The notes under the pieces are model-generated. The model worked only from the letters and a program-made list of their open reading frames with translations. It ran no database searches and was not told the DNA's origin. A DNA stretch of 64,000 bases from an uncultured Acidobacteriota bacterium (lineage in GTDB: Bacteria > Acidobacteriota > Blastocatellia > Pyrinomonadales > Pyrinomonadaceae). How positions within the stretch are numbered: position 1 is the stretch's first letter; each line of letters begins with the position of its first letter. This document shows positions 43,720-51,788 of this stretch, piece after piece. The stretch is taken from NCBI GenBank assembly GCA_937859595.1, contig CALMAH010000003.1, forward strand, positions 62,001 to 126,000, read 5' to 3'. A program made the translations under genes and the position numbers.

Positions 43720-45579
43720 ATGAAACGATCAATCGCCTTCTGCCTCTCACTTTTCACCCTAGGTTATCTCCTCACTGTTTGGTCAGACACTGTCTCAGGC
43801 AATGATGGCAAATTAATTCGCAGTTCCGACCCGATACCGGGGCGATACATAGTTGTCTTAGATCCGAAGATGATCCCGGATAGTATTTCTGAATGGGACA
43901 CCGTTTCAACAGTCTACCAGATGGCTGGTGAATTTCAGGTATCGGTAGATAACGTGTACACTTCGGTTCTTCGCGGTTTCGCCGGCGAAATGACTGAGAA
44001 GTCCGCATCTGAACTCAGCCGCGACCCACGGATCCTCTTTGTTGAAGAAGACTCGTATACATACCCCAGCGGCGTCCAGTCCGCCTCAGATTGGGGGCTC
44101 GACCGGATCGATCAGCGTGACTTGCCGTTGAACGGTGCGTTCATGTATGCGCACACCGGTGTTGGGGTTCACGTTTACGTTATCGATTCAGGCATCAGGC
44201 CAACCCATCAGGACTTCGGCGGACGCGCGACGATCGCATTCGACGCTCTGAACGATGGCCAAAACGGATGGGATTGTACAGGTCACGGCACCCATGTTGC
44301 GGGAACCATCGGCAGTGCTACCTACGGCGTTGCAAAAAATGCGAATCTTTACGGGGTACGAGTTCTGCCATGTTCCGGGCCGGGACTGGTATCAAACATG
44401 ATCAGCGGGATCAACTGGGTAAATTCGAACAGGATCAGTCCGGCAGTTATCAATATGAGCATCAACGTGAGCACGGTCTCGAACGCCTTGAACACAGCGA
44501 TCCAAAACACAGTTGCCAACGGCATCCCGTTCATAGCCTCAGCCGGCAACAACGCAAATGATGCTTGCCTATATTCCCCCGGAGCTTCGCCGAGCGCCTT
44601 TATTGTCGGGGCTACTGCAAGCAACGATCAGCGAGCCCCGTATTCAAACTATGGTGGCTGTGTCGATCTCTTCGCTCCCGGGAACGGGATCACTTCGCTT
44701 GGCCATACGAGCGATACTGGAACGAGGGTTATGAGCGGTACGTCAATGGCGACCCCGATGGTAACCGGAGCAGCAGCATTGTATCTTGAGACCAATCCGA
44801 TGGCGAACCCGCAAACTGTTTACAACCGGATCTTACTGGACGCAACACCGGACGTCATCACAAACATCGATACGGTGTCTCCGAACAAGCTTCTTTACAC
44901 ATGGCTTGGTGATGCACAGCCACCGACGCCGGCCTCCGTAACGATCATCAAGGAGGTTCAAACGTTGGATGGAGGGACCGCATCGACGAGCGCCTTTACC
45001 TACTCTGCGACAAATCTCGGGCCTGCGTTCTTCACCCTTGTTGACAACGACGAGGAGCCGGCCGATCGGTTTACGAATTCAGGTGTGTTCCTTTTCGATG
45101 CGCAGAACACGATAACCGTAGTGGAGGCTACGAATAACGGCTGGATGCTAACTTCTATCGACTGTGTTGAAACACCGGGCGAGGGTTTTCCGAACGTGGA
45201 GAACACCACAATAGATCTAGCAAACCGGAAGGCCGATATTATAGTCGAGGAAGGTGAGACCGTAGTCTGCACCTTCCGCAGTATCCAGTTGGCACCAACG
45301 TCAGCACCCGCATCGGTATCTGGCCGTATCGCCACTGAGTCAGGAGCAGGAGTACGCGGCATACGTTTGACGATCGAGAATGCTTTTACCGGCGAAAAAT
45401 TCAGTTCGACCACAAATAGCTTCGGCTATTATATGTTCGACGGTATCAGTACCTCGCATTTTTATGTGATCTCGGTCAATGGCAGCAAGCGATATTTCTT
45501 CACTCCGGAAAGCAGGACTTTCACGTTGGACGACAACATATCGGGGATGGATTTCCAGGCTCGGTATAGGAACGACTAA
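43720..45579 (+). CDS. Secreted subtilisin-like serine protease (S8) with C-terminal CPR domain
   Basis: The 619-residue product has a signal peptide, an I9-type propeptide (PGRYIVVLDPKMI to DPRILFVEEDS) and a subtilase domain with Asp156 in VYVIDSGI, His189 in GHGTHVAGT and Ser342 in GTSMATPM, close to proteinase K. After the protease come a prealbumin-like region (ASVTIIKEVQTLDG, ending CTFRSIQ) and a C-terminal CPR domain (ASVSGRIATESGAGVRGIRL, TNSFGYYMFDGIS, LDDNISGMDFQARY). The protease is extracellular or surface bound; the CPR tail is shared with the next two genes and may anchor or sort. The start is the ATG with GGAG upstream rather than the in-frame TTG at 43633. Confidence 0.93.
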   Translation: MKRSIAFCLSLFTLGYLLTVWSDTVSGNDGKLIRSSDPIPGRYIVVLDPKMIPDSISEWDTVSTVYQMAGEFQVSVDNVYTSVLRGFAGEMTEKSASELSRDPRILFVEEDSYTYPSGVQSASDWGLDRIDQRDLPLNGAFMYAHTGVGVHVYVIDSGIRPTHQDFGGRATIAFDALNDGQNGWDCTGHGTHVAGTIGSATYGVAKNANLYGVRVLPCSGPGLVSNMISGINWVNSNRISPAVINMSINVSTVSNALNTAIQNTVANGIPFIASAGNNANDACLYSPGASPSAFIVGATASNDQRAPYSNYGGCVDLFAPGNGITSLGHTSDTGTRVMSGTSMATPMVTGAAALYLETNPMANPQTVYNRILLDATPDVITNIDTVSPNKLLYTWLGDAQPPTPASVTIIKEVQTLDGGTASTSAFTYSATNLGPAFFTLVDNDEEPADRFTNSGVFLFDAQNTITVVEATNNGWMLTSIDCVETPGEGFPNVENTTIDLANRKADIIVEEGETVVCTFRSIQLAPTSAPASVSGRIATESGAGVRGIRLTIENAFTGEKFSSTTNSFGYYMFDGISTSHFYVISVNGSKRYFFTPESRTFTLDDNISGMDFQARYRND

Positions 45580-45603
45580 ACGCAGTCGAAAATAAAGATC
45601 GGT

Positions 45604-45633
45604 AAGCCGCCATTCTCACCGGCGGCTTTTTTT
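45604..45633 (+). terminator. Strong intrinsic terminator after the subtilase gene
   Basis: AAGCCGCC pairs perfectly with GGCGGCTT around a 9-nt loop, followed directly by TTTTT. It lies 25 bp after the stop codon. The remaining 45634-45874 stretch shows only a doubtful small frame. Confidence 0.9.
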
Positions 45634-45874
45634 GTGTTGAATGCCTTTGTTTTCGTGTCCGCAGGCCGCTTTCAAAGTGATGGCTATTTTTGTCTGATTT
45701 CCTGGAAATCTATGCGAATTCCTACTTTCGTTGTGCAAACAATGGCGTCACAGGTCGTCATACTTTTAGTGAAACCAGGATCAAGTTCGGACCGCGAAGC
45801 TAGGGAATATTTCGGATACCGGTCTTTGCACGTCGATGACCTGTTCGTCGGTATCAGGAAGACAAAGCGATGAA

Positions 45875-45923
45875 ATTGTTTAACAAACATTGTTGACTTG
45901 ACTCTAATTATCTGTTAAACAAT
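45875..45923. promoter_or_regulatory. Long-spaced inverted repeat upstream of a CPR gene
   Basis: ATTGTTTAAC (45875-45884) is repeated as GTTAAACAAT (45914-45923), a perfect 10-bp inverted pair separated by 29 bp. The spacer holds overlapping TTGACT hexamers (45893-45903) suitable as a -35 element. It lies 119 bp before the CPR gene at 46042 and could be a regulator's operator around a promoter. Confidence 0.45.
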
Positions 45924-46041
45924 CAGTTATATTTCCGTAGAGTGGATTGTTCGATTCTGTATTACGCGGCTTTCGCCTATTGCAACGGCAGGTTGGCACA
46001 GATCGATTGTTATTGAGTTCAAAAAAAGGAGTAAAGAGTAT

Positions 46042-46920
46042 ATGCGCTTCCCCCAAGGAACCAATCTGAAGGCAAGTAATATGTTTCGGGTCGCCGGAGT
46101 CGCGATCTGTGTTTTTTCTTTATTAACCGTCTCATTTGCGCAGATCCGCGGTTCTGAGACGAAAACGGGCCGAACTACGGACCCGACCATCACGACGAAA
46201 ACGGATGACGAAAGTTCAAGCCTAACAACCGCGCTCGGTCCATTTCTAGTAAACGGATCTCCTAGTTGCAAGTATCTTGACGATGACCCGTCGCCGGAGT
46301 ACTCGCACATTACAGAGGCATGGGAGGTGCGAATAACTGGGTTCGATCCAAATGGACAATTTCCAATGGTTGATTCCCCCCCCGTTGTTTTAGATGGAGG
46401 TTTGACGCCGGATCCGAATATCATCTTTAACATCGGTTCAAGCGCAGGTGCAGTAGATTTTTGGTCAATCGGTCCGCTAAATGCTTTAAATCGAGCCGTT
46501 TCGGCAATTATTGTGCGCCATGGTCCGCTTTCAGGAGCGAATGTTTATACTTATCCTAATCTTTCGGTAGGTGACACCGGGCCATTTGTCACCCCTAGTG
46601 GACTCCCCGTGAGCGAGGTGAGGTTCTGTCTAGAAGCTTTCTCAGGGCCCTCATCAGCGCCCGCGTCGATCTCTGGTAGGGCTATAACGATGGGTGGGGT
46701 TGGCGTCGGCAACGCCCGCATAGAGGTTTTAAACCTGGTGACTGGTGTCAAAAGGACGGGTACAACCAACAATTTCGGATACTACATAGTTGATGGGCTG
46801 TCTTCCGCCGATCTTTACATGGTTACGATATCGCATAGGCGGCATCAATTCTTTGATCCGCAGAGAACGGTGACGCTCGATTCGGATATCAGCGGTGTTG
46901 ATTTTGTCACGGTCTGGTAG
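46042..46920 (+). CDS. Secreted protein with C-terminal CPR domain (copy 1 of tandem pair)
   Basis: The 292-residue product has a signal peptide (core about residues 15-32, ending SFAQ), a middle domain with GSPSCKYLDDDPSPEYSHIT, DSPPVVLDGGLTPDPN and FWSIGPLNALNRAVSAIIV, and a C-terminal CPR domain (APASISGRAITMGGVGVGNA, TNNFGYYIVDGLSSADLYMV) ending FVTVW. It is a close paralogue of 47317-48207, so a local duplication is clear. The CPR part also matches the subtilase tail upstream. It has AAAGGAG about 10 nt before the ATG. Function unknown; cell-surface location inferred. Confidence 0.87.
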   Translation: MRFPQGTNLKASNMFRVAGVAICVFSLLTVSFAQIRGSETKTGRTTDPTITTKTDDESSSLTTALGPFLVNGSPSCKYLDDDPSPEYSHITEAWEVRITGFDPNGQFPMVDSPPVVLDGGLTPDPNIIFNIGSSAGAVDFWSIGPLNALNRAVSAIIVRHGPLSGANVYTYPNLSVGDTGPFVTPSGLPVSEVRFCLEAFSGPSSAPASISGRAITMGGVGVGNARIEVLNLVTGVKRTGTTNNFGYYIVDGLSSADLYMVTISHRRHQFFDPQRTVTLDSDISGVDFVTVW

Positions 46921-46993
46921 TTTTCAGACTAAGGTTTGGACACACAAGTTGGATATTTTCAGTCTCCCTGGGGTTTCTTTGGGGAAAACCGAA

Positions 46994-47026
46994 GCAAATG
47001 GACAATCAAAATGGTTGTCCATTTGC
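46994..47026. terminator. Long perfect hairpin after the first CPR copy
   Basis: GCAAATGGACAA (46994-47005) pairs perfectly with TTGTCCATTTGC (47015-47026). Only CGTTT follows, so termination strength is uncertain. A second perfect hairpin, TCGGGAG/CTCCCGA, lies at 47150-47170 in the same 396-bp gap, which holds no credible gene. Confidence 0.65.
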
Positions 47027-47316
47027 CGTTTACAGCATCAATAATTCCGACTGTCACAATTTTTTCGGAATTTAGCTTCCAATGGTTGTATAGTTGCGCA
47101 TTAACGGAATCAGAAAACCGATAGAGATCCAGGTTCATGTCAATTTCGTTCGGGAGCTGCGAACTCCCGACGTGCGCATCTGAAGTCTCGAAATTCGGAA
47201 AATGTAAAGTTGCCTTGAGTCTCATCAAATCACGGCATGCAAAAGGTGCTCAGATCAAGGGCATAAATTGATTTTATTGGATGCGCTGCGTCGGCTCGCA
47301 TCGGGAGTAAAGAGAA

Positions 47317-48207
47317 ATGTTTGAATACTTAATACATCACCGGGTACTCAACTTGCCGAGAACCCTACGGCGCTCTGCAAGGGTGAGCCTTGCGGCGACA
47401 CTGTTAGTGGTCTTGCCGACTCTTGGGATCGGACAGATCCGGAGCGGGGCTGACGCAGATAATGTCAAAGGCCCCGGGGCTGGCGTTGCATCAAAAGAAC
47501 TCCAAACGGGCGGACTTTCGTCAGCTGTTGGACCGATCTTGGTTTCGGGCAATCCGACCTGTGCACAATTGAACGCGTCTGCCGATCCTGCTTTCGCGCA
47601 TATGACCGAAGATTGGGAAATGAAGATCGACCTTTCTGCTCCCAGTGGGGTTTTCTATATGGTCGACGGAGGCGGGGTTGTCCTCGACGGTGGGTTGGCG
47701 CCGAACGCTAACTTATTTTTGTCGGTTGCTTCCAGTGGTTCAACACTTAGTTCTTGGGCCATCGGTCCTCTGAATCTCCTCGACCGCGCGGTGTCCGCTA
47801 TCATCGTTAAGGGAGGTTCGAACGCGAACGTTTACACTTACCCATTCCTTTCAGTGGGTGATTCCGGTCCGTTCGTGACGCCCCAGAACAGGGAGATCAG
47901 CCATTTGACCTTCTGTTTTGAGCCTTTTTCGGGTCCGTCGTCTGCTGAAGTTACGCTTTCGGGTAGGGCGGTAACGACTGGCGGGGTAGGAGTTTCGGGC
48001 GCCCGCGTTGATGTAATGAACCTCGTAACCGGCAAGATCACCCGGGCAACGACGAACTCCTTCGGCTACTATGTGGTGGAAGGGCTTGTCGCCGCGGAGA
48101 TCTATATGGTGACTATCTCGCACCGACGACATCAGTTCTTTGATCCACAACGTACGATCACCATCGACGATGATATCGTTGGACTCGATTTTGTGGCAGT
48201 ATGGTAG
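47317..48207 (+). CDS. Secreted protein with C-terminal CPR domain (copy 2 of tandem pair)
   Basis: The 296-residue product parallels 46042-46920 throughout: signal region (residues about 15-38, SLAATLLVVLPTLGIGQI), ADPAFAHMTEDWEMKIDL, GVVLDGGLAPNANL, WAIGPLNLLDRAVSAIIV, VTLSGRAVTTGGVGVSGARV and TNSFGYYVVEGLVAAEIYMV, ending FVAVW. The two copies share the ISHRRHQFFDPQRT stretch exactly. The N-terminus is longer and more basic than in copy 1, so the true start may be a later codon. Terminator at 48239-48270. Confidence 0.86.
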   Translation: MFEYLIHHRVLNLPRTLRRSARVSLAATLLVVLPTLGIGQIRSGADADNVKGPGAGVASKELQTGGLSSAVGPILVSGNPTCAQLNASADPAFAHMTEDWEMKIDLSAPSGVFYMVDGGGVVLDGGLAPNANLFLSVASSGSTLSSWAIGPLNLLDRAVSAIIVKGGSNANVYTYPFLSVGDSGPFVTPQNREISHLTFCFEPFSGPSSAEVTLSGRAVTTGGVGVSGARVDVMNLVTGKITRATTNSFGYYVVEGLVAAEIYMVTISHRRHQFFDPQRTITIDDDIVGLDFVAVW

Positions 48208-48238
48208 GTTTTCCTTAGACAACAAATCGATCATGCGG

Positions 48239-48270
48239 GCGGTCCGAACCCTCGGACCGCTTATTCTTTA
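48239..48270 (+). terminator. Intrinsic terminator after the CPR pair
   Basis: GCGGTCCGA (48239-48247) pairs perfectly with TCGGACCGC (48252-48260) around ACCC, followed by TTATTCTTTA. It sits between convergent genes and may serve both. Confidence 0.85.
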
Positions 48271-48287
48271 TTCGATCCAATTGCAGG

Positions 48288-49802
48288 TCATCGACCTCTT
48301 AGTTGGGCACTCCGGCCATTCTGCAACCATTGGCTTTCTGACGGTGAGGTTTGAGTCAGCATTGAACGTTTTGCAGACTTTTTCAAATGTATTTCAGCGG
48401 CAGCTATTGCGGCAATGTGACGGATGTCCCCACCGTTGGAACGCACCGCTCGTTGCCGTTCGAGGAACCGGTCAATGAAACCTGTATCCAGATGACCCGC
48501 GATGAACTCGCCATCTCTAAACAGATCACGAAAAAACCCGAGTGTTGTCTTTATTCCGCAGATCTCGTATTCGCGAAGAGCTCGGCGCATTGTTTCGACA
48601 GCTTCGCTTCGGTCGCGTCCATGGACAACAAACTTCGAGATCATCGGATCGTAAAATATCGAAACCACGCTGCCTTCGAACACACCGCCATCGTCGCGGA
48701 GCCCCGGGCCCTGCGGTATCCTGAGCCGCGAGATCTTACCGGGAGACGGGAGAAAGCCATTTTCAGGGTCTTCTGCATAAATTCGGCATTCGATCGCGTG
48801 CCCCGACATTACAATATCTTCCTGTCCAAACGAGAGACGTTCCCCCGACGCTACCCGTATTTGTTCGCGAACAAGATCGATCCCGGTTACCATCTCGGTT
48901 ACCGGATGTTCGACCTGAAGTCGGGTGTTCATTTCCAGAAAATAGAACGAATGATCGATGTCAGAGACAAGGAACTCGATCGTTCCGGCACCGACGTATC
49001 CGACCGCCTTTGCTATCTTGACCGCACAGTCACCCATGGCGGCGCGGAGATCGGATGAGCCGATCGGCGAAGGCGCTTCCTCGACCACCTTCTGGTGCCG
49101 CCTCTGTATTGAACATTCGCGTTCCCCCAAATGGACATGGTTTCCGTGCTTGTCGGAGAAGATCTGTATCTCGATGTGACGGGGTCTGACAATAGCTTTC
49201 TCGATATAAACGGCATCGTCGCCGAAGCTCGCCTGAGCTTCGGATCGTGCCAATTCGAGTGCGTTCCTGAGCTCGGCCTCATCAGAAACCAGTCTCATGC
49301 CCTTTCCGCCACCTCCCGCAGCAGCTTTTAGCATTACGGGATATCCAAAGTTTGCGGCCTCATTCAAAGCAGCCTCGAGGTCGCTGATCGGCTCGACAGT
49401 GCCGGGAACGACCGGTACTCCTGCCGATATCGCGACCTTCCGGGCGTCGATCTTGCCACCCATCAGGACCATAACCTCCGGTGAGGGGCCGATAAACGTG
49501 AGGCCCGCATCGATCACCGCTTTAGCAAATTCGCCATTTTCCGAGAGGAATCCGTAACCCGGATGAATTGCCTCTGCTCCCGCATTTAGAGCGGTTTCGA
49601 TGATAATTTCACCGTTCAGATAGCTCTCGCTCGAGGGGGGCGGGCCGACCCGATAAGCCTCGTCTGCCATTCGGACATGCAGAGCATCAGCATCCGCATC
49701 CGAATAAATGGCCACAGATACTATGTCCATCTCCCGGCAGGCCCTGATCACACGGCAGGCGATCTCCCCTCGATTGGCTATCAGAATCTTTTTGAACATC
49801 AT
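48288..49802 (-). CDS. accC: Biotin carboxylase subunit of an acyl-CoA carboxylase
   Basis: The 504-residue product has the full biotin carboxylase fold: KILIANRGEIACRVIRACRE, EAIHPGYGFLSENGEFAK, ATP-grasp GGGGKGMRLV, GERECSIQRRHQKVVEEAPS, and EMNTRLQVEHPVTEMVTG. It carboxylates biotin on the carrier protein using ATP and bicarbonate. It is about 50 residues longer than E. coli AccC, with a low-complexity tail (SMLTQTSPSESQWLQNGRSA) but no biotin-carrier domain. It could serve acetyl- or propionyl-CoA carboxylase. accD lies 27 kb away, and no accB is visible. It is last in a minus-strand gene run. Confidence 0.94.
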   Translation of the reverse strand: MMFKKILIANRGEIACRVIRACREMDIVSVAIYSDADADALHVRMADEAYRVGPPPSSESYLNGEIIIETALNAGAEAIHPGYGFLSENGEFAKAVIDAGLTFIGPSPEVMVLMGGKIDARKVAISAGVPVVPGTVEPISDLEAALNEAANFGYPVMLKAAAGGGGKGMRLVSDEAELRNALELARSEAQASFGDDAVYIEKAIVRPRHIEIQIFSDKHGNHVHLGERECSIQRRHQKVVEEAPSPIGSSDLRAAMGDCAVKIAKAVGYVGAGTIEFLVSDIDHSFYFLEMNTRLQVEHPVTEMVTGIDLVREQIRVASGERLSFGQEDIVMSGHAIECRIYAEDPENGFLPSPGKISRLRIPQGPGLRDDGGVFEGSVVSIFYDPMISKFVVHGRDRSEAVETMRRALREYEICGIKTTLGFFRDLFRDGEFIAGHLDTGFIDRFLERQRAVRSNGGDIRHIAAIAAAEIHLKKSAKRSMLTQTSPSESQWLQNGRSAQLRGR

Positions 49803-49838
49803 CGATTTTGTTTCAACTGGTTAAACAACTCCTGGATG

Positions 49839-50129
49839 TCAGTCGAGCATCGAGTTACCCTGATTTCGCGGGTCGTAACGAACTCCAACCTTTGCCCCAG
49901 GTGCATACTTCAGAGGGTCTGAAAGCCGATCGGACGGTAGCAGCTCCGACGACTCAAAGTCTACGCCATTAAGCGAATAGACATAGAACACGACCTCTCC
50001 GCCGCTTGATGTCGGCTCAGAATCGATCACTCTCCCGTCTGTGATGCGTCCGTTTTTTTGTAAGAATTCACGGCGTTCTTTTTCAAGATCTTTATCGGAA
50101 CGACGCCTAAGGAAACCAAACAATCCCAT
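49839..50129 (-). CDS. DUF3592-like small protein
   Basis: The 96-residue product has a basic start (GFLRRRSDKDLEKERREFL), a TDGRVIDSEPTSSGGEVVF strand and the ending YAPGAKVGVRYDPRNQGNSM, which matches the DUF3592 pattern of YxPGxxVxVxYDP. It has no membrane segment of its own. It starts one base after the PGPGW gene stop and precedes accC by 36 bp, so all three are cotranscribed. Function unknown. Confidence 0.75.
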   Translation of the reverse strand: MGLFGFLRRRSDKDLEKERREFLQKNGRITDGRVIDSEPTSSGGEVVFYVYSLNGVDFESSELLPSDRLSDPLKYAPGAKVGVRYDPRNQGNSMLD

Positions 50130-50130
50130 T

Positions 50131-50559
50131 TCAGTTCATTATAAGGGGCGGCTTATCGAAGCGAGCCCTGAATTTATTTACCGCAGACAAAATTGCCGGT
50201 CGCTGGATGATCCGAGCCTCAAGCGGCCGTTTGCCCGGAATATCCAGCATTATCAATCCTAGCAAAATTGTCAGAAGTCCTTGTCCCGGTACTCCCGGAA
50301 GCGAGAGAACTATCCCGAGCAGTATAAGGAAAACTCCGAGCAAATTCTTCAGAATAACCGCACTCCATCGCACGATCCAGGGCTTATCCGGCATGAAATC
50401 CTGTGAGTAATGCGGGCTGAAGTAGTTCGCAGGAAGCTTGACCAAAACAATACCGATTACAAAAAAACTAAATGCAAGCGACAAAAGAAAAAGTCCGACG
50501 CCGACGAGGAGGCTCGTCCATGTAATCGAAGCCCAAAGACCTTGTACCCACTCAACCAT
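50131..50559 (-). CDS. PGPGW-type membrane protein
   Basis: The 142-residue product has three hydrophobic segments (SLLVGVGLFLLSLAFSFFVI, WSAVILKNLLGVFLILLGIV, LLTILLGLIMLDI) and the LPGVPGQGLLTILLGLIMLD motif followed by IPGKR, which matches the PGPGW family of small membrane proteins. Function unknown. Its ATG overlaps the stop of the CDP-alcohol phosphatidyltransferase gene by one base (TGATG), so translation is coupled. Confidence 0.8.
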   Translation of the reverse strand: MVEWVQGLWASITWTSLLVGVGLFLLSLAFSFFVIGIVLVKLPANYFSPHYSQDFMPDKPWIVRWSAVILKNLLGVFLILLGIVLSLPGVPGQGLLTILLGLIMLDIPGKRPLEARIIQRPAILSAVNKFRARFDKPPLIMN

Positions 50560-51200
50560 CAAACGAGATCAGATCCCTCCAGCCGCCGAAACTCCTTCCA
50601 TATGAAATACATACGGTGGATCATTGTCCACATCGACCCTATCGCCAAGACCCAAAGCACCTGAGGCATTCGGTTGAAGAGGAAAAATTCTGAGTTCCAA
50701 TCCCAGGTAGATAGAGCTCCGATGATGAGAAGCACAATCCGCTCGGGCCGTTGCAGAAATCCTACGTTTGCCTTGACCCCTAGAGCTTCCGATCGAGCAG
50801 TCGTATAACTCACCATCACTGAACCGATCATTGCCACACCCCCGAGGATAACGTTGACCAATGAATGCTGCGGTGTGTTGCTGGCATAGAAAACCATTAT
50901 TCCAAGGAACGCGACCATGTCTGAGAGCCGGTCAAGAGACGAATCAAGAAAACCTCCGAACTTGGTCACGTTGCCTGTAAGCCGAGCAACGTTCCCATCT
51001 AGCATGTCAAAAATGTTAGCGACGATAAGAACGATCCCAGCCCAGAAGAACTCGCCCATGCCGAAAAGTACGCCGCAGAGCACATTTATCGAGACACCTA
51101 CCGTTGTAAGTATATTTGGCGGGACCCCAAGCGACGCGAGTCCGCGCACCATCGCATCGATCATGCGTATCGGCCATTTTCCGATGCTTTCTCCCAACAT
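50559..51200 (-). CDS. CDP-alcohol phosphatidyltransferase family protein
   Basis: The 213-residue product has the signature D-G-x2-A-R-x8-G-x3-D-x3-D in MLDGNVARLTGNVTKFGG and FLDSSLDRLSD, within six predicted membrane segments. These enzymes move a phosphatidyl group from CDP-diacylglycerol to an alcohol such as glycerol phosphate, inositol phosphate or serine. The alcohol cannot be told from sequence alone; the layout fits a phosphatidylinositol-phosphate- or phosphatidylglycerol-type synthase. It is upstream of and coupled to the PGPGW gene. Confidence 0.9.
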   Translation of the reverse strand: MLGESIGKWPIRMIDAMVRGLASLGVPPNILTTVGVSINVLCGVLFGMGEFFWAGIVLIVANIFDMLDGNVARLTGNVTKFGGFLDSSLDRLSDMVAFLGIMVFYASNTPQHSLVNVILGGVAMIGSVMVSYTTARSEALGVKANVGFLQRPERIVLLIIGALSTWDWNSEFFLFNRMPQVLWVLAIGSMWTMIHRMYFIWKEFRRLEGSDLV

Positions 51201-51263
51201 TCGATTGTTTCGGCTATCTGAGCGAACCTTTACTAATTCTGGTGTGCAACTTTCTGTTGATCG

Positions 51264-51734
51264 TTATTCATCCAGCTCATGAATTGTTGTAAGCCGGCTG
51301 ATCTCAAAATTTCTCCATCCGTTCGGGGTCTTGACCTTTATCTCATCCCCTTCTTCTTTGCCCATTAGGGCTTGTCCGATAGGCGATACGGTCGAGATCA
51401 TACCGTTTTCAGGATCGCTTTCTTCCGACGTGACCAGACGGTAAGTTATCTTTTCCTGCCGCTCGGTCTCAAATAGCACAACGACCGAGCCGTACGCTGC
51501 GCGATCAGTTGGGATCCTGCTTAAGTCGATCGAATCGACTTCGCTGATCCGCTGACGGATCTGCATAATTCGGGCTTTGACGATCGTTTGTCGCTCCAGG
51601 GCAGCTTTGTACTCTGCATTCTCACGAAGATCGCCAAACTCCCTCGCCTTCTGGATCTCTTTTGGCAAAACAAAGTTCAGTTCTTCTTCCAGAGACTCGA
51701 GTTCTTCCGTAAGTCTTTTCTTTACTTCTTCCAT
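51264..51734 (-). CDS. greA: Transcription elongation factor GreA
   Basis: The 156-residue product has the N-terminal coiled-coil finger (LPKEIQKAREFGDLRENAEY, with the acidic tip GDLRENAEY that rescues stalled RNA polymerase) and the C-terminal FKBP-like domain (YRLVTSEESDPENGMISTVS, SPIGQALMGKEEGDEIKV). It stimulates transcript cleavage in backtracked RNA polymerase. Length is typical. It lies between pfkA and the CDP-alcohol phosphatidyltransferase on one strand. Confidence 0.95.
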   Translation of the reverse strand: MEEVKKRLTEELESLEEELNFVLPKEIQKAREFGDLRENAEYKAALERQTIVKARIMQIRQRISEVDSIDLSRIPTDRAAYGSVVVLFETERQEKITYRLVTSEESDPENGMISTVSPIGQALMGKEEGDEIKVKTPNGWRNFEISRLTTIHELDE

Positions 51735-51788
51735 AAAACCTATCTCACCCGTAGGTGCTCCGACCCTTTGACTCCCAGGGGCAGGGCG

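Noticed and set aside
45634..45873. A 79-residue plus-strand frame in the gap after the subtilase terminator
   Set aside because: No RBS, starts within the terminator's downstream T-rich sequence, and no recognisable motif. It could hide a shorter gene from the ATG near 45712, but nothing supports it.
46959..47228. An 89-residue minus-strand frame between the CPR copies
   Set aside because: It spans two perfect hairpins, lacks an RBS and shows no family pattern.
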